Positions 16,531 to 25,255 of a stretch of DNA of 36,951 nucleotides are shown one piece after another. Where the stretch lies: contig JAPOJV010000015.1 in the NCBI GenBank assembly GCA_029978085.1, positions 1 through 36,951 of the forward strand. The letters are read 5' to 3'. The stretch comes from a bacterium. Lineage in GTDB: Bacteria; Planctomycetota; Planctomycetia; Pirellulales; UBA1268. Position numbers and translations under genes: made by a program. Within the stretch, counting starts at the first letter, position 1; the number at the start of each line of letters is the position of its first letter. The notes under the pieces are model-generated. The model saw nothing but the letters and a program-made list of their open reading frames with translations, had not been told where the DNA came from and did no database searches.

Positions 16531-17459
16531 TCCGCCGGCGCGGGCATCCAGCGGGCGGCGAGCTCGGTCTCGAAGCGGGCGGCATCGCTCCGCTCGGCGG
16601 CGTCCGCGGGCGTGCCGCGGCCGCCGGCGGCGAGCCGGGCGAGGGCGTGGCGATCCTCGGGATCAGTTCGCGGCATGCGGGAGGTGAGTCGGGCGATGCC
16701 TGCGGGATTGCGGGCCGCCGCGGCTGAGAACTGCGACACAAAGAGGCAGATCTCGCGGAGATTCGCCGCGGCCGAATGCACGATCAGCGGATGCAGCGCC
16801 CGCGTCACGATCTCGAGTCCGAGGCCATCGACGTCGAGGAAGGCGTCGATCTGCACCGCCTGCCGCTGGCGGCCGGCCATGTCGGGCTCGAGCGTCGCAT
16901 GCCGCACCACGACGAGGCACTGACCGGTGAGCCGGCGCGGTGAGAGCGAGCCGGTGTAGCCGCCACGGCCGTGGAACACGAGCACGCCTCCGTCGGCCGT
17001 GCGGTCATGGTGGAGCAGTTTCACGACGCCGACCGTGCCATAGCCATCGGCCAGCCGCCACTGCCCCTGGCCGGCAGGATCGAGCGACAGCCGGCTGATG
17101 CCGAGCACCCGCCAGACATCGACGAGCGTTTCGGGCTTGGTGAGCAGGAAGTCGAGTAGTTCGCCGTCGCAGGTGACCGTCTCGACGGGCAGCCGACGAA
17201 AAAGCGTCGTCGCCCGCAGACAGGCCTCCGCGACGTCGCGATTGGCCGCCGGCATCCGGGCGAGTGGGATCGACTGCATGGCGCGGAGACGCGATTCGCG
17301 GCTCGACGAGCCGGCCTCGGCCAGCGAGGCGTCGAGGTCGGCCGTAATCGCCGACTGTTCCGCGGCGCGGGCAGGGGAAGCCATGCCTCCGCCACACCAC
17401 ACCGCACCACCACAGGCCGCGAGCGCGAAGGCCCGCAGCAGGCTTTGTTGCTGCCTCAT
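16527..17459 (-). CDS. Hypothetical secreted protein
   Basis: Signal-peptide-like N-terminus MRQQQSLLRAFALAACGGAVWCGGGMASPARA; stop TAG supplied by CTAC end of repeat copy E. Confidence 0.65.
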   Translation of the reverse strand: MRQQQSLLRAFALAACGGAVWCGGGMASPARAAEQSAITADLDASLAEAGSSSRESRLRAMQSIPLARMPAANRDVAEACLRATTLFRRLPVETVTCDGELLDFLLTKPETLVDVWRVLGISRLSLDPAGQGQWRLADGYGTVGVVKLLHHDRTADGGVLVFHGRGGYTGSLSPRRLTGQCLVVVRHATLEPDMAGRQRQAVQIDAFLDVDGLGLEIVTRALHPLIVHSAAANLREICLFVSQFSAAAARNPAGIARLTSRMPRTDPEDRHALARLAAGGRGTPADAAERSDAARFETELAARWMPAPAE

Positions 17460-17692
17460 TCCCTAACCCCCCCCGAAACGTGAATCGACAGGAGAAGTGT
17501 TCGGCCTGGGCGGACCTTTCGGGCCAGTGAATCCGCCCGTACGCCCCGGAAAATCCGCAGCAGATGTGGCCGGACGTTTCCCGCATTGCCCAGCCTCGCC
17601 CGGCCACCGGTGCCCTTGCTGCCGGCCTTGGCTCGGCGGCCCAGGCTCCCTACCATCCTGCCCCCGTCCATCGCCCGCCGCACCCTGGCACC

Positions 17693-20485
17693 ATGCTGCA
17701 CCTCCACGATCCCGCCACCGACGAGCCTGCTGCCGGCGAACCGCCCCGGGTGCAGCAGCAGGCTGCACGGCCGCACGGGCTGTTGGGCCGCTGCCTCGTC
17801 GCCTGGACGCGGCTCTGCCTGCGGGTACCAGTCGTGATCGTTGCCGCCGCGATCCTCTCGGCCGTGGCGGCGGGCACGTGGACCTCCCTGCATCTCGGCT
17901 ACAAGGTGAGCCGGGTCGATCTGCTCGACCCCGAGAGCGAATACAACAAGCTGTGGATCGACTACATCCGCGAGTTCGGCGAGGACGACGACGCCGTCGT
18001 CGTCGTGGAGGGCGAGTCGCGGGTTCGCGTGATCGCCGTGCTCGAGGAACTCTCGCGGGAAGCCGCCCGCAATGGCGAGCTCTTCGGCTCGGTGCTCCAC
18101 GAGGTCGATCTCTCCCGGATCCGCTCGAAGGGGCTCCACTATCTCTCGCCGACGGATCTCGCCGAGATCGACCGCTTCATCGAGGGCACGCGACCGATCC
18201 TGGAAGGGGGCTGGGCCCAGCTCAAGGTGGGCACGATGGTGGGCGGCCTCGCCGCGCAGATGGTGTCCGGCGGGTCTCCTTCCGGCCCGGTCGGCGAATC
18301 GCCCGTCTCCTTCCTCGAGCGGTACAGCGAGGCGCTGCTCACCGGCATCGAGTCGCCGCTCCGCGGCGATACGGCCGGCACGGAGTATGTGTCGCCGTGG
18401 CCCGGCATGCCCGAGTCGCTCTCCACGCTCCGCGACCTCTCGAGCGAGCACCTGCTCGCCAAGGACGGCAAACTCGGCTTCGTGCTCCTGCGGCTGGTGA
18501 AGGCCGAGGGGGGCTTCGCCGGCGCGTCGGCCGCCACCGACGAGCTGCGGCGGATCATCGCCGACGTGGCCGCGCGGCATCCCGACACCACGATCGGTCT
18601 CACCGGGCTGCCGATCATGGAAGACGACGAGATGCGGTCGAGCGCGCAGTCGATGATGTGGGCGAGCGGCCTGTCGCTCGCCGCCGTGGCCGTCGTGATC
18701 ATCGCCGGCTTCGGCGGCGTGCGGCACGCGCTGATGGCCAACGGCGTGCTCGTGATCGGGATGGCCTGGGCCTTCGGCTGGGCCACGGTCAGCGTCGGCC
18801 ACCTCAACATCCTCAGCGTCACGTTCACGGTGACGATGATCGGCGTCGGCATCGACTACGGCACGTATTACGTGGGGCGGTATCTCGAGAGCCGACGCAA
18901 GGGGCTGTCGTATGACGAGGCCCTGCTGGAGACGACCGCCGCCGTCGGCCCCGGCATCCTCACCGGCGCGATCACCACGGCGGTGGCCTTCTTCTGCGCG
19001 GCATTGACGAGCTTCGTGGGCGTGGCCGAGCTCGGCATGATCGCCGGCGGAGGCATCGTGCTCTGCTGTGCCGCCGAATTGCTCGTGCTCCCGGCCGTGA
19101 TCGCCTGGATCGACCGCGGCCGGCTCGGCCGCACGATCCCCGTGCCGGTGCCCGTGCACGAGTGGCTGGCACCCGTGGCGCGGTATCCGAAGTTCGTGGC
19201 CCTGGCCGGCATGGCCTGCACCATGGCCGTGGCGGGCGGCCTTCACGAGCTGGCCTACGACCACAACCTGCTCAACATGCAGGCCGACGGCCTCGAGAGC
19301 GTGGCCGTCGAAAAGAAGCTCCTGGAGGAGTGCGACCAGAGCGTGTGGTATGCCCTGTCGATCTCCGACTCGCGGGAGCAGCTGCTCGAGCTCAAGAAGA
19401 AGCTCGTGGCCCTGCCGAGCGTGGAGCGGGTCGACGAGATCGCGTCGCTCCTGCCGGTGGACGAGGAGCTCAAGCGGCCGCTGATCGAGCGGATTCGCAG
19501 CCGGCTCACGACGCTGCCCGAGCGGCCCCCAGAGATTCCGGTCGATCGAATTGACGCCCTTGGCGAGACGCTGGCCTGGGCCCACACCGAGGCGGCGAAG
19601 CAGCCCGGCGGTCTCCGTACCGCCTGGCATCTCGAACGCACCCGCGACACGCTCCGCCGTCTCACGCCCGAAGACTGCTACCGCGCCGTGTCCACGTTTC
19701 AGCAGCGGGCCGCCGGCGACCTGCTCAGCCGGCTGCATGCCCTGGCGAGCGTGGCCGACCCGGAGCCGCCGCAGCTGACCGACCTGCCGCCCAGCCTCGT
19801 CGACCGGTTCGTCGGCTCCAGCGGCAAGCATCTGCTCAAGATCTACGGCCGCGGCGACATCTGGAACTTCGAGGCCTTGAAGACGTTCGTGCACGAGGTG
19901 CGGAGCGTCGACCCGAAGGCCACGGGCAATCCGCTCCAGGCCTACGAGGCATCGCTCGAGATGAAGCGGAGCTACGAGCAGGCCGCGCTCTATTCGCTCG
20001 CCGTGATCGTGGTCGTGCTCTGGCTCGACTTCGGGAGCGTGGCGTACGCACTCCTCGCCATCCTGCCGCTGTTCGTCGGCATGCTGCAGATGCTCGGCCT
20101 GATGGGCCTCGTGGGCATCGATCTCAACCCGGCCAACCTGATCGGGATTCCGCTGATCCTCGGCATCGCCGTGGACTACGGCGTGCATATCATGCACGAC
20201 GCCCTCGAGCGGCCCGGCCCGTATCGGATCAGCGCCTCGACGGCCAACTCCGTGCTCGTCGACGCGCTCACGACCGTGCTCGGCTTCGGCGCGCTCATGG
20301 TGGCCAGCCACAAGGGGCTCGAAAGCCTCGGCCGGGTCCTCACGCTGGGCGTGACGACATGTACGCTCACATCCCTCGTGTTCCTCCCCGCCGTGCTCAC
20401 GATGCTGCGACGGGGGGCACCGGCAGCTGCCGCCGCCGAGACGGCTGAGGACGCCGAGGCCGACGATACACGCCTGGCGGCGTAG
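17693..20485 (+). CDS. MMPL/RND family transporter
   Basis: Two repeated RND modules with multi-TM blocks: VTFTVTMIGVGIDYGTYYVGRYLESRRKG... and NPANLIGIPLILGIAVDYGVHIMHDALERPG...TVLGFGALMVASHKGLESLGRVLTLG; start taken at MLHLHDPATDEPAAGE. Confidence 0.9.
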   Translation: MLHLHDPATDEPAAGEPPRVQQQAARPHGLLGRCLVAWTRLCLRVPVVIVAAAILSAVAAGTWTSLHLGYKVSRVDLLDPESEYNKLWIDYIREFGEDDDAVVVVEGESRVRVIAVLEELSREAARNGELFGSVLHEVDLSRIRSKGLHYLSPTDLAEIDRFIEGTRPILEGGWAQLKVGTMVGGLAAQMVSGGSPSGPVGESPVSFLERYSEALLTGIESPLRGDTAGTEYVSPWPGMPESLSTLRDLSSEHLLAKDGKLGFVLLRLVKAEGGFAGASAATDELRRIIADVAARHPDTTIGLTGLPIMEDDEMRSSAQSMMWASGLSLAAVAVVIIAGFGGVRHALMANGVLVIGMAWAFGWATVSVGHLNILSVTFTVTMIGVGIDYGTYYVGRYLESRRKGLSYDEALLETTAAVGPGILTGAITTAVAFFCAALTSFVGVAELGMIAGGGIVLCCAAELLVLPAVIAWIDRGRLGRTIPVPVPVHEWLAPVARYPKFVALAGMACTMAVAGGLHELAYDHNLLNMQADGLESVAVEKKLLEECDQSVWYALSISDSREQLLELKKKLVALPSVERVDEIASLLPVDEELKRPLIERIRSRLTTLPERPPEIPVDRIDALGETLAWAHTEAAKQPGGLRTAWHLERTRDTLRRLTPEDCYRAVSTFQQRAAGDLLSRLHALASVADPEPPQLTDLPPSLVDRFVGSSGKHLLKIYGRGDIWNFEALKTFVHEVRSVDPKATGNPLQAYEASLEMKRSYEQAALYSLAVIVVVLWLDFGSVAYALLAILPLFVGMLQMLGLMGLVGIDLNPANLIGIPLILGIAVDYGVHIMHDALERPGPYRISASTANSVLVDALTTVLGFGALMVASHKGLESLGRVLTLGVTTCTLTSLVFLPAVLTMLRRGAPAAAAAETAEDAEADDTRLAA

Positions 20486-20512
20486 CGGGACTCCGTTGAC
20501 CCGTCATTCAAC

Positions 20513-20564
20513 GTAGCCCGGTCACGCCGTGACCGGAATGCAAGTCACGGCGTGACTTGGCTAC
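20513..20564. repeat. REP/BIME-like element, family 1, copy F
   Basis: GTAGCCCGGTCACGCCGTGACCGGAATGCAAGTCACGGCGTGACTTGGCTAC. Confidence 0.87.
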
Positions 20565-20640
20565 CGTAGCCCTCCCAACTCGGGTTGTCTCGCCGCGGGG
20601 AGATCTGTATCCACCCCGTTCCCGATCCCCGAGGTGCCCC

Positions 20641-21282
20641 ATGCTGTCTGCGCGAATCATTCGAGTGTGCGTGTTTTCCTGTGCGGCGGCGCTGGCCGCG
20701 GTCGCCCATGCACAGCCGCCCGCGCGGGGCGTGAACATCGTGCTCGAGGACCAGTTTCGGAACTCGCGGGCCACGGAGCAGCTCCGCGGCCACGTGGTGG
20801 TGCTCGTCTATGCCGACCGCCACGGTGCCGAAAAGGCGCTCGATATCGGCCGGCGGCTTCACCTGCGGTTCCATCCGACCGCCGATGGCGCCGAGGCCAC
20901 GGAGTGGTCGCGGCAGCCGGTGGTGGCCCCGCCAGGCTGGCCGGTCGGTGCGGCGGTGCCCGACGTGCATGTCGTGCCGGTGGCCTGCGTGCCCGAGGTG
21001 CCGAAGCCGCTCCACGGCGTCGCCCGGTCGCGGCTCCGCAAGGAGTCACCGCACGTGTCGGTGTGGCTCGACTTCAACGACGTGCTGCGTGAGCAGTTTG
21101 GGGCCACGCCCGGCGAGCCCAACATCGCGGTCATCGACACCAGCGGCCAGCCGCATGGCACCATGGCGGGCGTCGTGGACGGCAAGCGATTCGAGGATCT
21201 CATCGGCGTGATCGACCAGCTCCGGCTGCGGGCCCGGCCCGACGTGCGTTCCGCCGTCGTTCCCGTCAGCGGCGTGCAGTAG
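20641..21282 (+). CDS. Secreted protein, possibly thioredoxin-fold
   Basis: Signal peptide MLSARIIRVCVFSCAAALAAVAHA; EDQFRNSRATEQLRGHVVVLVYADRHG resembles redoxin-type start without CXXC; stop TAG is within repeat head GTAGCCCGGTCA. Confidence 0.6.
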   Translation: MLSARIIRVCVFSCAAALAAVAHAQPPARGVNIVLEDQFRNSRATEQLRGHVVVLVYADRHGAEKALDIGRRLHLRFHPTADGAEATEWSRQPVVAPPGWPVGAAVPDVHVVPVACVPEVPKPLHGVARSRLRKESPHVSVWLDFNDVLREQFGATPGEPNIAVIDTSGQPHGTMAGVVDGKRFEDLIGVIDQLRLRARPDVRSAVVPVSGVQ

Positions 21283-21343
21283 CCCGGTCATGTAGCCCGG
21301 TCACGCTGTGACCGGAATGCAAGTCACGGCGTGACTTGCCCAC
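21279..21343. repeat. REP/BIME-like element, family 1, copy G (partial head plus full element)
   Basis: GTAGCCCGGTCAT then GTAGCCCGGTCACGCTGTGACCGGAATGCAAGTCACGGCGTGACTTGCCCAC. Confidence 0.83.
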
Positions 21344-21350
21344 GGATGCG

Positions 21351-22328
21351 CTACCGCGAGCGTTCTTTGAGGCGGCGGCTGGCCCGAGTCAGCGTGTCGC
21401 GCTCGTCAGGCGTGAGGCTCGAGGCGCCAGAGCGGCTGATCTTCGCAAGAATCCGGTCCACGGACTGCTGCAACGTCTCGTCGTCTTCGTCGTCGGTCTG
21501 CGGCCGTCGCCGAGGGCTGTCATCATCGGGCCGGACGACTCGCATCCGCGTCCGCCGCCAGAGCCGCGACGGAATTTCGAGCAGGCCGGTGAGGTCCCAG
21601 CCGCGCCAGGCATAGAGGGCACCGAACGTCGCGCCGGCCAGGTGGGCGACGTGGGCCACGTTGCCGCCACCGGTCGTGGCTCCCTGCAGATCGGAGAGGA
21701 AGTAGAGCACCCCAAGTGCCCAGGCCGGCACCGGCAGCACGCCCCAGAGCAGGAGCGTCTGCCGCGGGAAGTACCAGATGAAGACGGCGAGCACCGCCAT
21801 CACGCCGCCCGAGGCGCCGACGAGCCGGCCCCCTTGGCCGCCGAACTGCGCGGCCACCACCCAGGCGATGCCCGCGACGATGATCGCCGTGCAATAAAAC
21901 CGGAGGAACTCCGCGCGGCCCGTGATCCCCTCGACCTCGCGGCCGAAGAACCAGAGCGTGAGCATGTTGAAGAGCAGGTGGAGCGGCGAAAACGGACCGG
22001 GAAACTGCAGGCTCGGGCCGTCGTGCAGGAAGCCGTAGGTGAGCAGCTGCCAGAAATGGGTGGCCAGGTGTCGCGGCAGGTCGGAGTCGAGGCAGAGTGC
22101 GTCGTTGAGCGAGAACTCCAGCGGCACCACCTCGCGGACGAGGTTGCCGCAGAGGATGAAATTGAGCAGCCAGGCCGCGATGTTGATCGCGATCACGATG
22201 CCCACGCCCGTCCATTCGGCGAGTGGGGCCGGGCGGTCGCTGCGGTAGTAGCCGCGGTCGAGATAGGCCATGGGGCTGCAGGCGACGGGGACGGGACCAG
22301 GAATGGGACCAGGAATGTGAACCGGCAT
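21351..22328 (-). CDS. Rhomboid family intramembrane serine protease
   Basis: FSPLHLLFNMLTLWFFGREVEG, GASGGVMAVLAVFIWYFPRQTLLLWG (catalytic Ser), HVAHLAGATFGALYAWRGWDL (catalytic His); start ambiguous. Confidence 0.92.
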   Translation of the reverse strand: MPVHIPGPIPGPVPVACSPMAYLDRGYYRSDRPAPLAEWTGVGIVIAINIAAWLLNFILCGNLVREVVPLEFSLNDALCLDSDLPRHLATHFWQLLTYGFLHDGPSLQFPGPFSPLHLLFNMLTLWFFGREVEGITGRAEFLRFYCTAIIVAGIAWVVAAQFGGQGGRLVGASGGVMAVLAVFIWYFPRQTLLLWGVLPVPAWALGVLYFLSDLQGATTGGGNVAHVAHLAGATFGALYAWRGWDLTGLLEIPSRLWRRTRMRVVRPDDDSPRRRPQTDDEDDETLQQSVDRILAKISRSGASSLTPDERDTLTRASRRLKERSR

Positions 22329-22438
22329 CGGGGCGTGGCTGCTGCCGCGGGCGTGGCGAGTCTGGTAGAGTGCCGCCCGTCGGCGGCGGTCGGCGCCGCG
22401 ACCAATCCAGCATACACGGCCAACACGGGGTGACGACG

Positions 22439-23635
22439 ATGGCGACCAACGGGGCGCTCGGCAGGAAGCTGCGGATGGGGATCGTAGGGGGCGGACAGGG
22501 CTCGTTCATCGGACGGGTTCACGTAACCGCCGCCGTGCTCGACAACCGGGCCGCCCTCGTGGCCGGCGCGTTTTCCAGCGACGCCGCCCGCTCGAAGGCG
22601 AGCGCCGCCGACTACGACGTGCCCGAGAACCGGGCCTACGGCTCCTACACGGAGATGTTCGAGAAGGAGCAGGCCCTGCCGGCCGGCGAGCGGATCGACT
22701 TCGTGTCGGTCGCCACCCCCAACCACATGCATTTTCCGGTCGCCAAGGCGGCGCTCGAGGCCGGCTTCCACGTCGTCTGCGACAAGCCGCTCACGCTCAC
22801 GCTCGCCGAAGCCGAGGCGCTGGCGAAGGTGGTGGCCGGCTCGAAGAGCGTGTTCGTGGTCACCCACAACTACACCGGCTACCCGCTCGTGCGGCAGGCG
22901 CGGGAGATGATCCTCTCGGGCCAGCTTGGCGAGATCCAGGCGATCCGTGCCGAATACATCCAGGGCTGGCTGCGGACGCGGCTCGAGAGCGAAGGGCAGA
23001 AGCAGGCCGCCTGGCGGACCGACCCCACGAAGAGCGGCGCTGCCGGCTGCTTCGGCGACATCGGCACCCACGCCTACAACCTCGGCCGTTACATGACCGG
23101 CCTGCTTCCCGAAAAGATCAGCGCGAACCTCAAGATCTTCGTGCCCGACCGCTCGCTCGACGACTACGGCCACGCCGTGATCCGCTACGAGAACGGGGCG
23201 CTCGGCACGGTGACGGCCTCGCAGATCAGCCACGGCCGTGAGAATGACGTGCGGATCCAGATCGACGGCACACTGGGCAGCCTGGAGTGGCACCAGGAGG
23301 AGCCCAACAAGATGATCGTCCGCCACAACGGCAAGCCGCACGCCATCTACACCCGTGACCCCAACGCCCCGTTCATGAACGGCTCGGGCAAGGCCGCCTG
23401 CCGGCTGCCGTCGGGCCATCCCGAGGCCTTCTTCGAGGCCTTCGCCAACGTCTACCGGGCCGGCTTCGACGCCATGGTAGAGGCGGCCACGGGCGGCTCG
23501 CCCGAACGCAAGGACACCGTCTATCCCAACATCCACGACGGCGTGGAGGGGATGTACTTCATCGAGCAGTCGGTCGCGTCGAGTAAGGCCGACGGGGCAT
23601 GGCTCCCGCTGAAGCATCCGCTGGCACGTCGGTAG
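22439..23635 (+). CDS. Gfo/Idh/MocA family oxidoreductase
   Basis: [37 protein letters not shown]...[43 protein letters not shown]. Confidence 0.94.
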   Translation: MATNGALGRKLRMGIVGGGQGSFIGRVHVTAAVLDNRAALVAGAFSSDAARSKASAADYDVPENRAYGSYTEMFEKEQALPAGERIDFVSVATPNHMHFPVAKAALEAGFHVVCDKPLTLTLAEAEALAKVVAGSKSVFVVTHNYTGYPLVRQAREMILSGQLGEIQAIRAEYIQGWLRTRLESEGQKQAAWRTDPTKSGAAGCFGDIGTHAYNLGRYMTGLLPEKISANLKIFVPDRSLDDYGHAVIRYENGALGTVTASQISHGRENDVRIQIDGTLGSLEWHQEEPNKMIVRHNGKPHAIYTRDPNAPFMNGSGKAACRLPSGHPEAFFEAFANVYRAGFDAMVEAATGGSPERKDTVYPNIHDGVEGMYFIEQSVASSKADGAWLPLKHPLARR

Positions 23636-23662
23636 AGGGACGTCCTAAAACCTTGGTGCGCC

Positions 23663-23767
23663 GGCTCGGGGGCCGGTACAAGTCGCCGCTTCGCGGTCTT
23701 TCAGATCCTCGCGGGACCTCGAAGACTCGGTCCAAATGCTCGTCGAGCTTGCACCGGCCCCCGAGCC
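23663..23767 (-). repeat. Long hairpin repeat family X, copy 1
   Basis: 20-bp arms GGCTCGGGGGCCGGTACAAG / CTTGCACCGGCCCCCGAGCC (one mismatch); reverse complement closely matches 29366-29447. Confidence 0.75.
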
Positions 23768-23816
23768 TCCCGGTGTGGGGTGTGTGACTGGTGTTCCTGC
23801 ACGTGAAACGGAGGCG

Positions 23817-23940
23817 GCGGAATCGGCGGAAGCTCGACGAGCATTGAAGATCGCGACCTTCTGGGGATTGAACTGCGGCAGGTCGTGGAAGGAGCGAGCT
23901 TCACCGCGAGGAGACTTCTGCCGTTTCGCCGCCGGACCAC
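23817..23940 (-). repeat. Intergenic repeat family Y, copy 1
   Basis: Reverse complement ..ACGGCAGAAGTCTCCTCGCGGTGAAGCTCGCTCCTTCCACGACCTGCCGCAGTTCAATCCCCAGAAGGTCGCGATCTTCAATGCTCGTCGAGCTTCCGCCGATTCC aligns to 34235-34345. Confidence 0.78.
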
Positions 23941-23972
23941 GCTGAACGAGATCACCTACCCTGGAGCCGAAC

Positions 23973-24785
23973 ATGGCCACTGCTGATACGAAGTATTTTG
24001 TGTTCGACATCGAGAGTGTGGCCGACGGGGCGCTCGTGTCGCGGTTGCGGTATCCGGGGGAGGAACTCGCGCCGGAGAAGGCGATCGCTCGGTATCGCGG
24101 GGAGCTGCAGGCCGAGAACGGGAAGGACTTCATCCCTTACACGTTTCAGGTGCCCTGCTCGCTCGTCATCGCCAAGCTCGGCAAGGACCTGGCCCTCCAG
24201 GACCTCGTGGCGCTTGACGAGAAGGAGTCGCGGCCGCACGAGATCGTGCGGAAGTTCTGGGAGGGTTGGCGGCGGTATCACCGGCCGCGACTGGTGTCGT
24301 TCAACGGCCGCGGGTTCGACATGCCGCTCCTGGAGCTCTGCGCCTTCCGCTACGGCATCCAGATTCCCGACTGGTTCGCCGAGGACGCGCGGAACTTCGA
24401 CCAGCCGCGGTATCGCTACAACACCGCCGCCCACTTCGACCTGCACGAGTGGCTGACGAACTCGGGCGCGTCGCGATTCAACGGCGGGCTCTCGCTGGCG
24501 GCCAACCTGATCGGCAAGCCGGGCAAGATGGAGGTGGCGGGCCACATGGTGCAGGAGCTGTGGGACGCGGGCAGGACCGCGGAGATCCACGACTACTGCC
24601 GCAGCGACGTGCTCGACACCTACTTCGTGTTTCTGCGATCGCGGGTGGTGGCCGGCGACATCGACCTCAAGCGGGAGCATGCCCTGATCGAGCAGGCCCG
24701 CGAGTGGATCGAGGCCAAGGCGGGCGAGTGCCCCGGCCTCGCCCGCTACCTCGCCGCCTGGGGCGAGTGGAAGAGCCCGTGGTGA
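23973..24785 (+). CDS. Predicted 3'-5' exonuclease related to PolB exonuclease domain
   Basis: YFVFDIESVADG (ExoI DxE), LVSFNGRGFDMPLLELCAFRYG, CRSDVLDTYFVFLRSRV (ExoIII-like). Confidence 0.85.
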   Translation: MATADTKYFVFDIESVADGALVSRLRYPGEELAPEKAIARYRGELQAENGKDFIPYTFQVPCSLVIAKLGKDLALQDLVALDEKESRPHEIVRKFWEGWRRYHRPRLVSFNGRGFDMPLLELCAFRYGIQIPDWFAEDARNFDQPRYRYNTAAHFDLHEWLTNSGASRFNGGLSLAANLIGKPGKMEVAGHMVQELWDAGRTAEIHDYCRSDVLDTYFVFLRSRVVAGDIDLKREHALIEQAREWIEAKAGECPGLARYLAAWGEWKSPW

Positions 24786-24789
24786 GCCG

Positions 24790-25125
24790 TCACGCCTCTG
24801 TGATCGGCTCTTTGATCAGCTGCACGAAGTGGTTGGGGCCGAGGTCCGACGCCTTCTTCTCCGCCGCCCGCTTGTCGGCGTACTCGAACGTGACGAGCTT
24901 CTTCATCGCCTGGTTGAAGACACCCCAGTAGGCCTTCATCCGGGTCTCCTTGACCACCTTCTTCCGGGTCGTCTTCTTGGCGGCGACCTTCTTTTCCTTG
25001 ACGGCTTTTTCCTTCTTCTCCTTCTTCTCCTTGACCGGCTTCTCCTTCTTGGCCGTCTTGCCGCGGGCTTCCGCCGCATCCGCCTGGGCCCGCAGTTCCT
25101 TGCGATTCACGACTTTCCGCGCCAT
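24790..25125 (-). CDS. Small Lys-rich basic protein with histone-H1-like tail
   Basis: MARKVVNRKELRAQADAAEARGKTAKKEKPVKEKKEKKEKAVKEKKVAAKKTTRKKVVKETRMKAYWGVFNQAMKKLVTFEYADKRAAEKKASDLGPNHFVQLIKEPITEA. Confidence 0.8.
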   Translation of the reverse strand: MARKVVNRKELRAQADAAEARGKTAKKEKPVKEKKEKKEKAVKEKKVAAKKTTRKKVVKETRMKAYWGVFNQAMKKLVTFEYADKRAAEKKASDLGPNHFVQLIKEPITEA

Positions 25126-25255
25126 GTGACCTCGTCGTCCTTCCGATTGGAGAATGGGAGTGGCGGCCGTTGCAGCCTCGCCAGCGGGCGGCAGTATACC
25201 GCGGCCGGGTTTACCTGCACGGCCTGCAGAAACGCTGAATATACTTTGGGTCATC

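Noticed and set aside
17456-20311. 951-aa minus-strand ORF (and 740-aa at 10311-12533, 473-aa at 12526-13947)
   Set aside because: Antisense to well-supported genes (MMPL transporter, nfeD, floA); composition rich in H/R/A/G/E typical of high-GC shadow frames, no recognisable domains.
23599-24133. Small ORFs in 23.6-23.95 kb and 29.2-29.5 kb repeats (e.g. 162 aa, 74 aa, 85 aa)
   Set aside because: Frames are not preserved between repeat copies, which are better explained as noncoding structured repeats.
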